A stretch of 64,000 bases of DNA from Escallonia rubra (taxonomy: Eukaryota > Streptophyta > Magnoliopsida > Escalloniales > Escalloniaceae): positions 124,001-188,000 of the forward strand of contig JAVXUO010002416.1 of NCBI GenBank assembly GCA_033065855.1. Reading direction: 5' to 3'. The notes under the pieces were generated by a model. That model was given only the letters and a program-made list of their open reading frames with translations. It was not told the origin of the DNA and searched no databases. Made by a program: the position numbers and the translations under genes. Of this stretch, positions 34,619 through 45,468 are shown one piece after another. Within the stretch, counting starts at the first letter, position 1, and each line of letters begins with the position of its first letter.

Positions 34619-36997
34619 TCAAAAAAGAGAGCCATCTTGTTCTACACCATGTCCATGCTCTTGAGCCAAAGTCTGAAAATTTCCTAGCAACCTGTAAATT
34701 TCCTTAGCTTCGGAATGACATGAGTCATTGGCTCCAAATAAATAAACTCTCTTATTGATTTCAATCGTACTATTCCCGAAGACCTTTCTTAGGCCTGTAC
34801 TTCTCATCAATGATCTCACCATCCGAAACTCATCCCATTCTCCTCCTTCCGCGAATATATTAGACAGGAGAGTATAATAGCCGGTGTCATCCATATTCGT
34901 GTTTATAATGTTTTGCTGAATGTTATTGAGCATGTCCATCCTCCGGTGGATTCGACATCCATTCAGAAGAGCACCCCAAATACTGGCATCTGCAGCAAAT
35001 GGCATTGACTTGATGATACTATATGCGCCATCTAGATCACCAGCTCTGCTCAGAAGATCAACAAGACAAGCAAAATGTTCAAACTTCGGCTCAATACCAA
35101 AATCCCTCATACGGTTGAAGTGCAACTTCCCTTCTTCCACATGTCCTGCATGACTGCAAGCAGATAGGATATTCATGAAGGTAACGTCATTTGGTCTAGT
35201 CCCTACTTCTAGCATTCTATTAAACAGTGAGATGGCAGCGTCAATTTGACCATGCATCCCATAACCACCTACCATCACACTCCATGACACCACGCTCCTT
35301 TTTGACATGCTATCAAAAACTCCCTGAGCCATCTGAAGGTCACCACACTTGGCATACATGTCACTAAGAGCTGTATCAATATGCGTATCCTTTGTTACAC
35401 CCATGGTAATGAGCTTATGGTGAATCCATTTTCCCTTCTCTAGATACCCTAAATTCGAGCAAGCTTGAATTGCACTCAAGAAGGTCACTTCATCCATTTC
35501 AAGACGATCTGAATACATTTGATTGAAAAGATTGAGGGCTTTAGTAGAGCTACCATTCTGAGAGAAACCGCACATCATAGAATTCCACATTATGACACTT
35601 TTCTGTTGACTGTTCTCAAATATCTTGTATGACCCGTCCACAAAACCGCATTTAGAGTACATGTCAATCAGGGAGTTCTGGACAAACTCGCTTGAAGAGC
35701 CTGCTTTTATTACATAACCATGAATTTGACATCCGAATTGAAAAAAGCCTATATTTCCGCAAGCTGAGAGAGCACTTGCCAGTGTGAACGAGTCTGGCAA
35801 TAATAGTTGCCTCTGCATTTGCACAAATAACAGCAAAGCTTCCTCTGACATCCCTTCCCGAGCATAACCTGATATGAGCATGTTCCATGACACAACATGT
35901 CTCTCCCGAGTTGTATCAAAGATCTTGTGGCAATCTCTTAGGTTTCCGCAATTAGAATACATATCTATCAATGCTGGCCTCAAAAGATCATTTTCAGGGT
36001 CCATGACTCTTCTAATAATAGAACCATGAACAGACTTCCCTTCTTTTAGCCAACCAAGCCTAGCACAAGAACAAAGAACAACCATCATGGTTACAGCATT
36101 AGGTTCCGCATTAGGCTTGTGCATCTCAACAAAAATGTCCAGCGCTTCTCTATAGCAACCATTGTTATTATAGCATGTTATCATCGCCGTCCATGAAGAC
36201 GTACACCTGTCAACAACATTGTCAAAAAGCCTCTCTGCACTATACAAGTCACCACATTTACCATACATTGCAACAAGAGAATTATCTAACGACCCATTCC
36301 TTTGAATCTCCCTACTCACAACAAAGCCGTGGATTGACTTTGCTTGTCTCAGTAAACCCAATTCACCGCAGGCCTCAGCTACACTAAGCATAGTCACTGA
36401 ATCAGGCTCAATACCTCGGACAACCATCTTACAGAACAATTCCAACCCTTTAGTTTCCTGTCCATTCTGCACATAACTCGATATAATTGAACTCCACGAC
36501 ACGATGTCTCTCACAGACAGCTCATCGAACACCTTACGGGCATTATGTAAGCATGCTGTTTCACCATACATACTAAGCAATGAGGTCTGCACCACAGAAT
36601 CAGACTCAAACCCACATTTAATTATCCTTCCATGGACCTTTTGCCCAATACCCAGATCACCAAAACCACAACAGGCCCTTAAAACGGATGGAAATATAAA
36701 GCTACTTATATGGGTCAGTTTATACAGCATGTTATCGTACAGTGAAATGGCTTCTTTAAAGAATCTATTCCATACACAGCACTTGATCAGCACACCCCAC
36801 ATGAAAGAATCCGGTTCTGGGAAGGTGTTGAAAACAAGCTTGGCTGATTCAAGGGGGCCCATTTTGGAATATGATTCAATGAGTTTGGTTGATGCAAGTG
36901 GGTTTTGGTGGAGGCCTGTGGTCATGAGGTGAGCATGGAGCTGGTTGAGCATTTTTGAGGTTGAGCAGGACCTGAATAATGGCATGTAGAGTGTCAT
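34619..36997 (-). CDS. PLS-class PPR protein, E subgroup, organelle-targeted
   Basis: Intronless, 792 residues, starting MTLYMPLFRSCSTSKMLNQL. The protein is a nearly unbroken series of P, L and S type PPR motifs, for example FDELSVRDIVSWSSIISSYV, LVAMYGKCGDLYSAERLFDN and MYSKCGFVDGSYKIFE. It ends with the E region (LVDLLSRAGDLDGAYSIIKS, ADASIWGALLNGCRIH, YYTLLSNIFAEGGEWDEFR, STIEINKRVYLFGA). There is no DYW domain. The N-terminus is short and not strongly basic, so targeting is likely but weakly shown. The predicted role is site recognition in organelle RNA processing or editing. The closest Arabidopsis relative by recall is At1g69350, with similar length and the same opening residues. It is not a recent duplicate of the PPR gene at 31573: the two match different Arabidopsis genes better than each other. 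Confidence 0.94.
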   Translation of the reverse strand: MTLYMPLFRSCSTSKMLNQLHAHLMTTGLHQNPLASTKLIESYSKMGPLESAKLVFNTFPEPDSFMWGVLIKCCVWNRFFKEAISLYDNMLYKLTHISSFIFPSVLRACCGFGDLGIGQKVHGRIIKCGFESDSVVQTSLLSMYGETACLHNARKVFDELSVRDIVSWSSIISSYVQNGQETKGLELFCKMVVRGIEPDSVTMLSVAEACGELGLLRQAKSIHGFVVSREIQRNGSLDNSLVAMYGKCGDLYSAERLFDNVVDRCTSSWTAMITCYNNNGCYREALDIFVEMHKPNAEPNAVTMMVVLCSCARLGWLKEGKSVHGSIIRRVMDPENDLLRPALIDMYSNCGNLRDCHKIFDTTRERHVVSWNMLISGYAREGMSEEALLLFVQMQRQLLLPDSFTLASALSACGNIGFFQFGCQIHGYVIKAGSSSEFVQNSLIDMYSKCGFVDGSYKIFENSQQKSVIMWNSMMCGFSQNGSSTKALNLFNQMYSDRLEMDEVTFLSAIQACSNLGYLEKGKWIHHKLITMGVTKDTHIDTALSDMYAKCGDLQMAQGVFDSMSKRSVVSWSVMVGGYGMHGQIDAAISLFNRMLEVGTRPNDVTFMNILSACSHAGHVEEGKLHFNRMRDFGIEPKFEHFACLVDLLSRAGDLDGAYSIIKSMPFAADASIWGALLNGCRIHRRMDMLNNIQQNIINTNMDDTGYYTLLSNIFAEGGEWDEFRMVRSLMRSTGLRKVFGNSTIEINKRVYLFGANDSCHSEAKEIYRLLGNFQTLAQEHGHGVEQDGSLF

Positions 36998-37401
36998 TCT
37001 TGAAATTGTGTGAGATCGAACTGTTTGCTAGAGCTACTTCCATAACATCTACTCAGAAGTACAGCAATGTGCTCGACGCAGACCAATTTGTACCGAGGCA
37101 AAGTACCCTTGCTTGGCACAAAGTACTTCCAGCGTTGCACTGGAGCACTTTGTCCATCTTAATGGTCCATCTCGGACACAGAGAAGAGTCATTTCTCTTA
37201 AGTCCATTTCTTGCAGAGAATTTAAGACACGAATTACTACTGCATCTCTCTCAGTGCATGAAAATATGGGTTAATTGCGCATATAATTGCGTAGTTTCGG
37301 ATCATATGATCAAGACATTCCAGATTTTCTTTTTCTTGCTATCATGAACTTAATTTATAAACCAAGAACTTGGAATTTTCTATTTATATTTTGAAGGTAA
37401 A
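36998..37401. other. Upstream region of the minus-strand PPR gene
   Basis: No gene is seen. Just beyond, at 37540-37620, AGCGGGCCC, TGGGCTGGCCC and AGCCCA words occur. These resemble the TGGGCY site II elements bound by TCP factors that are common upstream of genes for organelle proteins, but they lie rather far (about 550 bp) from the start codon. Confidence 0.35.
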
Positions 37402-38238
37402 TTATGTAATTAGTAGCAAGAGTCTAGATGACAGTCGCATCATCATAGTCAACCTCCCTACAACACTCAATCGAAAATGTTGGTTAAGAGGTTTAAAAAC
37501 TAGTTGCAAGCCATAGTCGGATAGGCTGCTGAGAAGGGAGCGGGCCCAATTAAAATTGGCTGTGGGCTGGCCCTTCGCATGAAAGATGGCTGACCTGGTA
37601 TTGGGAGGAGCCCAGTCCAAAGATTGTGTAATTGAAAATATCCGTTGGTTTGATGAAGGACAGAGAAGTTCCCACTTGGCCACTTGGGAAATCAATGATG
37701 AGATTTGAAGAAAAGAGTGGATTTTCACCAAAAGATGCAGGAATTGGATTTGGTCGGGGCATTTGCTGCCCTCAAGCCAACCAGTTGACGTGTTCGTTAG
37801 CGGGGACTGCAACGTGGCCTCAAGATCGTTTGCAATGAGTAGCAGATTTCCATCTAAAATTGTGTCAGAGATTTTGTCATCATCGTCTGTGGCTCCTATC
37901 GGCGCGTGGTCTTCCATGACTGTGAGGGACACCGGATTTGTAAATTCCGATGAAACGCCGGCAGATCCATTTTTGGAGGAGGCTTCATCGTCAAAGTCAT
38001 CGGAAACGATGATTTCCTCTGCTTCAGTATCATCATCTGTGGTGTTTTCATCTGAAATTTGTTCAATATCAATATCCATGATATCATCCATGGGCATTTG
38101 TTCCAATTGTGCAAGTAGAACATCAATAGGAGGAAGATTATCAAATTGGTTCAAGTCATGGTCCAAAATGTCATCCAATTCATTATTGGGTATCTGCAGA
38201 TTCATATCATCAAGTACATGTGCAGGCGTTGGTGACAA
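37402..38238 (-). CDS. Acidic hypothetical ORF, possibly a gene fragment
   Basis: A 278-codon minus-strand frame. The first half is strikingly acidic, with DELDDILDHDLNQFDNLPPI-like text (seen as ELDDILDHDLNQFDNLPPID), QMPMDDIMDIDIEQISDENT and DDDTEAEEIIVSDDFDDEAS. The second half (KWELLCPSSNQRIFSITQSL, WAPPNTRSAIFHAKGQPTAN) looks different and a competing frame overlaps it (37550-37762), so a frameshift or end of true coding near 37750 is possible. No known domain is recognised. It could be a captured host gene fragment, a gag-like piece of a retroelement, or a short real gene. No clear promoter or intron was found. Confidence 0.35.
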   Translation of the reverse strand: MSPTPAHVLDDMNLQIPNNELDDILDHDLNQFDNLPPIDVLLAQLEQMPMDDIMDIDIEQISDENTTDDDTEAEEIIVSDDFDDEASSKNGSAGVSSEFTNPVSLTVMEDHAPIGATDDDDKISDTILDGNLLLIANDLEATLQSPLTNTSTGWLEGSKCPDQIQFLHLLVKIHSFLQISSLISQVAKWELLCPSSNQRIFSITQSLDWAPPNTRSAIFHAKGQPTANFNWARSLLSSLSDYGLQLVFKPLNQHFRLSVVGRLTMMMRLSSRLLLLIT

Positions 38239-38239
38239 T

Positions 38240-39241
38240 TGTATGGTGGTCTTGAATCTTGATGAAGGTTCTAGCAGGTTGGTGGAGGGTTTGGGGTGGT
38301 CTTGGTGGTGGCAAGTTTATTTTGGGTGATAATAGTTTTTTTTTCCCAAATGATTTTTGATGCGAATTGCTTATTTTACCCTTGAAAATGTAACTGACGT
38401 TGGCTCAATTTAAAATCCAACCATTCATTGGTGCCTGGGGTCCAAAATGAAACTTAAAATGGTGGAAACCAAAATAAAAAATCTAGAAACTTCTACACGC
38501 ACTACCCCGAACTGTGGAGTTTTATGCACAATTAATCCTCAAAATATTTGTTAGAAAACTGTAAACGCCGTAAATCTGCAGTAACGCTTTTGTAATCCTC
38601 TAGTCACACAAGATGCTTATATTTAATTTGTCTTCCAAGACATAGATATGTACGCTCATAATATTTCCCACGGTAGTTTGTCGCTAACAATCATTTGGTA
38701 AAAAAAATCGTCGCTGAAAACATTGTCGTCGGGATAGCACCCTGCTGCAATAACAGGACATATGACTCATCCAGTGGATCAACCATCTGCCAAGACCTGC
38801 ATTACAACGGCAGAACATATACCGGCCACCTACTCAAGTTCGAACCTCTTTCATCATAAATGCCGAATTGAGAAAGCCATAAAAACCAGCATCTCGCAAC
38901 TAGAAATGCAGAGTTAGCAAATATGGAGCAAAAGCCGATCATTTAAGATGGGGGCATTCGTGTTCGTTGTACAGTATAAGGCGAGTGATTTCATATAATC
39001 TTGGTTAATTACAAGAAAGGCTCCCTAATCAGAGGTTATATGCAATATACAGCGGTAAGGTCTATACCAATGAAGTATTCAGAGTGTGGCCAGAAGCGCG
39101 AGGCTTGAGCCACCGTGATCGTGAAATGGTTTCCATGGGATGCATCTTCTACAACAAAATTGCAAGGGATTATTAAGTGGCACAAGGTTTCTAATCCGTC
39201 TAAAAGTTCGCACAAAAAATGAGAAATCGGGCATCACCAGT
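38240..39241. other. Spacer and ClpF 3' region; partial MITE-like block
   Basis: No gene is seen. At 38655-38760 words such as TTGTCGCTAACAATCATTTG and GGGATAGCACCCTGCTGC recall the GCTACC-terminus MITE family in broken form. The right part must contain the 3' untranslated region of the ClpF-type gene, which ends at 39242. Confidence 0.4.
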
Positions 39242-42200
39242 TTAAGAATCTTCTCCACTCTTCTCATCCTGTGGGTCATATGGCAACTCGTGCCTGGGCC
39301 TGTCGTACTTTTCACGCAGCTGCTTTACTGGGATGAAATCTCCAGCTGCATCCGTCCCATAGAATAAAAAGGAAACGTAGGGATGATCAAACCTATCCTG
39401 CACACAAAAAGGTTCCAATTAAGGCAAATGGTTAATTGGACTATATTTTGCCTCTTGAAGAAAGATGTACTAACCGTGTCTGGCTGGTCCAGCATCAATA
39501 AATTCTCCTCAGCAACTATAATGCAAGATTTTCATTAGAAAGAATTATATAAAGGGGCACAAACTTGCAAATAAGAAGTTTATGCAGCTTAACACATGGA
39601 CTTGCGCTTTCACAGGTTAGAGATTTCAAATTATCTATCAAACAAATTATCCTCCAACAGAGCCAACAATAGAGCAGGAAAAGCAGTTCGAACTACATGG
39701 GAGTAGTTAACAAAACCTTGGAAGGAAAAATAATAAAATGCTGTTATTACCATAAGTTACTAGTAGATTGGGGTCCGCACGTACGTCAACCAAAACCTGT
39801 ATAAGACTAAATCAAATCAGGTACACATTTTTATTCTGTGTAAATATATGCACGATTAAACAAAGGAAACGGATCATATCACTTGTGTCGTTGAGTTCAA
39901 GGGTAAATACAGCTGAGGACGGTGTTTTGCATTAATATAACTTATATCCGTTGAACAAACGGAAAAGGCACTAGGTTAAAATTTTGTGTGGAAGGACGTG
40001 ATTGCTCTCCCTCCCTCTCTCTCCCCCTCCCTCCCTCCAACCAATCTACCCACCTACCACCACCATCAACCCATCGTCTCACCTCAGCCTACAACAATCA
40101 CCGCAGCCCACAGCTATTGCGGTATTCGATCGAGGTGGTGGGTCGTGGCAGTGGGTTGCTTTGCTGTAGGTCATGGCTGTGGCTTGAGGCGATGGATCTG
40201 TGGACTGTGGTATACACCGCTTGGGTGGAAAGAATCGAGAGCATGGATCTTTCTTCTTTTGATTTTTGTCAGGACTTGCAGAGACGTGGTTCAAATATAA
40301 ACAGTAAGAACGAAAAGAGAGGGGCTTGTAATCGGTTCAGTTGTTGGTGGAAGGTGTTAATTTAAGAAATAAGGGTTCTGCTTCAATGGAAGATGCGGAG
40401 GGGCTTGGTGGCTGGTGGGGTGCTGTTGAGGTGGTGCTATGGTGATTGTTAGTGGTGGAGGTCAGTGGTACAATGGTTGTGGTTGGTGGTGTCAGGGGTG
40501 CGGTGGTGGTATTGAGGTGGTTAGAGTTAAAAGGGTAAAAGGAAGAGAGAAGGAGAGAGGAGAGAGAGTATGGGAAGAGAGAGGTCATATAAAATACGTA
40601 TTTAGTGTCAAAATATGTATTAGGGATAATATTAGCATTTCCAACATACGAAATTGCCACATAAGCCAAAACCACCACTACTATATCTTTAACCGTAACT
40701 TCACCTTAAACTCAGGGACATAAATAATATTGTCCCTTGATGAAATGAGGGTACCATGAAATAAAATTTGACCATTTTCAAGAGCTGACTTCTTAAATTT
40801 CTTGCACGTCACATCCTCTGGGGTCTTTAGGATGATTGACCCAATAACATCCGCAACTCATTAGAAAGGCCCGCAAGGCTTATAGATTGAAGGCTTATAC
40901 CTTTACTCAACACGTATGCCAGGCCTGAATTGAGCAGCTCTCATACCATGTTGAAGCATCCAACTTGAGAGTCAAAACCAATTGCCTATAAGTGGAGAGG
41001 CTTACATATTGAATTCTAGGCATTACGTTTCCGATAATGCCAACAAACGGGATAGTCTAGTTTATGGAAAACTTATGTATAAACTAGGTATGCATAAGCA
41101 TGTTATTTGTGCAAAACCAAAAAATTATATAGACGGTCAAGATGCATATAATCACCAAGTTATCATAAAATATTTATCTAAGAACTCCATTAATTCAGAA
41201 TCCAACAACTCAGACTAACAAGGTTCCAACATACTTATTACATATTGATATTAAGCAAGGAAAGGCATATTAACGAATTTCATCACCAATTAATCATGAC
41301 TACGACGTAACTCGTTTAGTTCACAAAAGTATGATATTTTTTGTTCTACACATAACTCAAATGACCAAGTTTGGACAGAAACAGACTTTAAAAATCATGT
41401 AAGGGGGAATGACAAGTTTACCATTTCTATTGACCTTTAAACACCCTCTTGGTAGATGTTTGCTGTTACTGGAGAACAAGGTTAATTGCATTGAGTTTTA
41501 AACAAAATACGCAATGGGGGCCTCAGCCAAGATATCTCATCTTGATGATGGCTGTAACCATTGCTAAAGCTGGGTCAAGTACCAGAACAGCAACAAAAAC
41601 AGTACCCAATGATTGACTTGATGTAGTCTAAGACCAGCCTAGAACTTGCGAAATTGAACTCCAGAAGTTACCAAAAAGTTCATAACAAAATAGTTGAACC
41701 ATGCATAAAGAAAATAAGGAAGAGAATTTGTTCCTTAGACATTATAGATATCAAACAGAATACTTACAAAGCATGCATATGCTTGCAAGATGAATCAGAC
41801 GGATCACAGTGGAGATAAAGAGAATTTTCACTTGCACACTGAATTACCGGGAAAAAAAAAACAAAAGAACTAGTTAGACCTGATAAAATGGCTGATCTGG
41901 ACCACGAGTCAACTTCTCGACATGAGCAGTCTCCATCCACAAACTTGATTCACAGCAAATGGGATCCATTCCACAAATTACAGCTCGATATCCTACAATC
42001 ACAAGACCTGCTTCCAATAATTTGAACACTATGAAACACTGTAAGAACGTCTCAACTAGTATTAACCCACATTCAGGTGGTTCAAACCCCTAACAAGTAT
42101 TATCCCCATTATGTTGGGGCAAGGTTGCCAATAGTTAAAACAGTTGTCTGTTCATATGCTGTCAGCAGATACAAAAAATCCTTAATAAGGCTTAAATCTC

Positions 42201-45200
42201 GATATAAAAACGAGAGATTCGGTTCATTCATTAGTCTTAAACATACTTGCCAAAAACCTTTACTGGCTATCGACCACTTTGATGGTCCGGCATGGTCAAC
42301 TGTGTCATAAGCAGGCAGGCCTGTCGATGGATTGGATTAGGACCAGATTGGAAACAACCCTGTTTGTACTGCTAACCAGATTATTCATCAGATTACCACA
42401 TAAGTAATCCATATCAAATTTGTTAGATTTGGAGTCGAAATGGATTATAGAAGACCCCATTCGAGAGGGAAAATGAAACACTGAAAATTTTTAGGGCTGT
42501 ATGTCTAGCATTTTCATTTTGTATTTTCGCAAGATAGCGGAAAAGGTGCTACATTGTTAAAAAACTGAAAACAACTTTTCGGTGTCTTCAGCTTTTTCCA
42601 ACCAAAGTTAACCGAATGTCAGAAAAAGTAGCTATTTTTTTTTTTTTTGGTGAATATGATAAAAGTACACGAACTTATTTTCTAACCGGATACGAAAATC
42701 ATGAAAATGAAAACACAAAATAAAAACATAAAACGAAAATGCTAAACATACAGCCTCTTTATTTCCCTGTATCTGTACTCAGATACTCCGTGTAGTACAT
42801 TTTCAAAATTACTCCCTCTATCCCAAAAGAAATGATCATATTTCCTTTTTGGGCGGTCCCAAAAAAATTGATCATTTTCCAAATTAAGAAAGATTTTATA
42901 GGTGTTTTTCCATGTTTACCCTTACTTACATTTTTTTTCTATTTCTCTCTCTCCACATTTAATCCTCCGCCAACCCATTTTCTCTCTCCTGGCCCACTTT
43001 CTTCCCCCCATCCCTCCCTCTCTCTCTTGGGGTAGAATGAAAAACTCATAAAATATGACTCATATCGGAAATAAGCGTGCAAGTCAAACCTGATCAAATA
43101 ATTTAGGACCGAGTGAGTATTACTTAGTAAAAACCTTCGAATAAGTGATCAAAGTTGATGTAAAAAAGTAACACACATGATAAGCATATACATCATATAT
43201 GGGTTTTATCCATAATATCTATAGCAGCTTGAGTCAGTGGAAACAGAGATTTAAATAAACACATGTTCGGTCCAATAAATAATTGGCTTCACGAACTATT
43301 GGAAAACAAAGTTCAGTTATTAATCTGTATCGGCTAAAAAATTTCAGATTCAGGTTGATATCCAATACGTTAAAGGCCTATCAAAAGGATGGCTCGGCTG
43401 ACACATATAGTTCCAGAAGAGACTAATATATGCTGTTTCTATACTCAGCAAAAGAAAAAGGTAACTACATGATATTTCATAACCAGCAAAAGTCTGGAAA
43501 CTGCGCTGCTGTGTTTATATGTTAGTACACGTTATTAATTTTAAAAGGTCCATACTTGAGTCTCTCCTTTACCAGGCCCCCGCTTCTGTTTTATGTATAA
43601 CATGCGGAGAACCAATGGAATTAAGTATTTAACTTAAGCATAGATCCACCTTCACTGATTCAACAAACTGGACGATGAGAAACTCCTAAAGCCCGCTTCA
43701 TGTATTGGTTTTTCTTATAGAAGCTCTTCAAAAAAGGTAGGTTGAGGTAGAAAAAGACATGGTACCAAAATTCTTATGCCCATATATCTCAACTGGTTCA
43801 TCAGCATGCAGGCCTGCCACAGGAACAGATAAGGACCAGATTGGGATCTCCGCACTGCTAAAGTCGTGTTGAACCGGTTCAAACCAGATTATTCATCAGA
43901 TTACTACAATAGTATTCCATGCCCAGATTTGTTCGGTGCAGAACGGATTATATGCAACCCTATTCGAGAGGGCAAAAGAACTTTTAAAAAAATTGTTTCA
44001 CTATTCCAAAACTCAAATTCCTTGAAAGCCCACGTGGTGTGTTGGTTTTTCTAATGGAAAACCTTTCAAAAAATTTGTTGAGGCAGAAGATACTACTTTT
44101 AAAAGATAATGCAATGAAGTCATGACATGGTACCAAATTTCCTGTGCTTGACTTTCTGGCCCAACCGAAATGAGAACTCAGCATTCTTGTATGTTTGAGC
44201 TTTTACTGATGCAGCCAGAGACTCTGCCTCTAGCTTTGAAATGCTATCACGTAATTCAGATGCCAAAGCATAGTTCTCACACTCAATAGCATTTTGCAGA
44301 TCTGCACTGCAGGAAAAAGCATTAATTGAGACATAGAATGTTCAAAACTTCAAGTTGAAAAAAAATGCTACACACCAACAAACCAAATGCAAAATAACTC
44401 CAAGTGGTGAGACTGACCGTAGACATAAGATGCTTATAGCCTTATCTTGAGCTTCACTCTTTGAGGCTGATCCACTTTTTGTTTCTTGCAGCCTGATAAC
44501 TTCAGTTTCGACCTTCCAACACCAAACCTTATAAGCATACTGACACGCAAGACAATATACCCGTATCCTAGGAAGTTATCCAATACTTACCATGCACTTT
44601 TTCTTTGCGTGTGAGTTAAGTTTCTTTGCCAATTTTCATTCCAGTGTCGTGATTCTACCAGAAATGCTATTTTTTGCACTCTGTAAAAGATTTATTTTTG
44701 TTTTAAACCCACAAACACAATGTACGACCAATGTGTGGGGGTGCGGGGGAGACTCAAAATTTTAGCAACTGTGGGTAGCTCTTGCCAATCCTCTACATAA
44801 AAGCATATTAAATGGTTCTCGCACAATCAGAAGGAAAAATGCAAATCACAGATAAATATACACTTAAGAATGCCCACTAATGAATCCTTGAATGAGGCAA
44901 CTTGTCAGAGAATGAAACTCTTCAGCATCTTATTGAGTAAAGTATCATACTATGCTAAACCAAGATGAGAGTTACATGATCTAACCTCGGTGAGTTTGGT
45001 TCTCAGTTGTTTTGCAATTTCATACTGCTCCAGATTAAGTGCATACTGCCAATGTAAAAAAATGGATATATGCTCAATAATAATACTTTTTTGTTCGGCC
45101 TAATACACAGATGAAAACTAAGAAAGCATGCAAACCTGTACTCTAGTTGCCAAGTCCAACTGGTAAAAGAAAATAAGTACATCCTCATTGGCACTATCAC

Positions 45201-45468
45201 TACGTTCTGAGCTTGGATCCAAGTCTTGGTCACCTCCTTTAAACAACCATCCGGCTTCAACCTTCATATTACGTTGCCGTGGTAAATCACGCTGACCGAT
45301 TAAAGATATGCTTTGTAAACTGTCATGCCAAAGGCAATGTCTTTCAACACCAAAGATTCCGTGGCTTTTTCTCATTAGCCCAAAATGCCTCCTCCAAAGA
45401 TGTGTTGATCCATATAAGTTATTGTTTCTGGAGGTTGTCAGGGTACTTACCGACATACCTACTACCAT
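39242..45468 (-). CDS. CLPF: ClpF-type Clp protease adaptor (UVR + YccV domains), chloroplast
   Basis: Eight minus-strand exons join in phase: 45136-45468, 44986-45045, 44418-44512, 44134-44306, 41880-41992, 39751-39796, 39475-39515 and 39242-39397. They give 338 residues. The N-terminus (MVVGMSVSTLTTSRNN, basic and Ser/Thr-rich) fits a chloroplast transit peptide. Two UvrB/UvrC-type helical motifs follow: YALNLEQYEIAKQLRTKL at about 112-129 and DLQNAIECENYALASELRDS at about 165-184. The C-terminal half is a YccV (hemimethylated-DNA-binding-like) fold: FRLGQKVKHRKFGYRAVICG, GMDPICCESSLWMETAHV, RGPDQPFYQVLVDVRADPN, DRFDHPYVSFLFYGTDAAGD. Family knowledge: Arabidopsis ClpF (At2g03390 by recall, about 330 aa) works with ClpS1 to deliver substrates to the stromal Clp protease. 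Two introns are over 2 kb and hold a Stowaway MITE and repeats. The donor after QPFYQ is GTCTAA, weak but GT. Confidence 0.92.
39985..40740. repeat. ACC/GGT-rich block in a ClpF intron
   Basis: Lies within the intron 39797-41879. CT-rich then CCACCACC-rich sequence (40005-40070) passes into GGTGGT-rich sequence (40390-40520), so the two halves are loosely complementary. Similar blocks occur near 8500-9200 and 11640-11940. Probably a decayed repeat. No ends could be defined. Confidence 0.35.
42300..44140. repeat. Diverged intron duplications within ClpF
   Basis: Within the intron 41993-44133, about 185 bp at 42300-42480 and 43805-43990 share GGACCAGATTGG, CCAGATTATTCATCAGATTA, a GGATTATA word and ATTCGAGAGGG in the same order. 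Just beside the second copy, 43690-43775 and 44025-44140 share TTGGTTTTTCT, TTCAAAAAA, GTTGAGG and GACATGGTACCAAA. The latter contains the true splice donor of the 44134-44306 exon. Confidence 0.7.
42810..43119. mobile_element. Stowaway-type MITE in ClpF intron
   Basis: The termini TACTCCCTCTATCCC and GGACCGAGTGAGTA (reverse TACTCACTCGGTCC) match the Stowaway consensus ending TACTCCCTCCGTCCC, flanked by TA as in Tc1/Mariner MITEs. About 310 bp with a pyrimidine-rich middle, no coding capacity. A diverged relative is at 8149-8426. Confidence 0.8.

Noticed and set aside
37540..37620. TGGGCC/AGCCCA cluster as the promoter of the minus-strand PPR gene
   Set aside because: Such elements usually act within about 200 bp of the start. 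This cluster is some 550 bp upstream and falls inside another open frame, so it is only mentioned.
36504..38329. Long plus-strand frames at 36504-36932 and 37763-38329
   Set aside because: They are antisense to the minus-strand PPR gene and to the acidic ORF. They show no domain and their composition mirrors the opposite strand.
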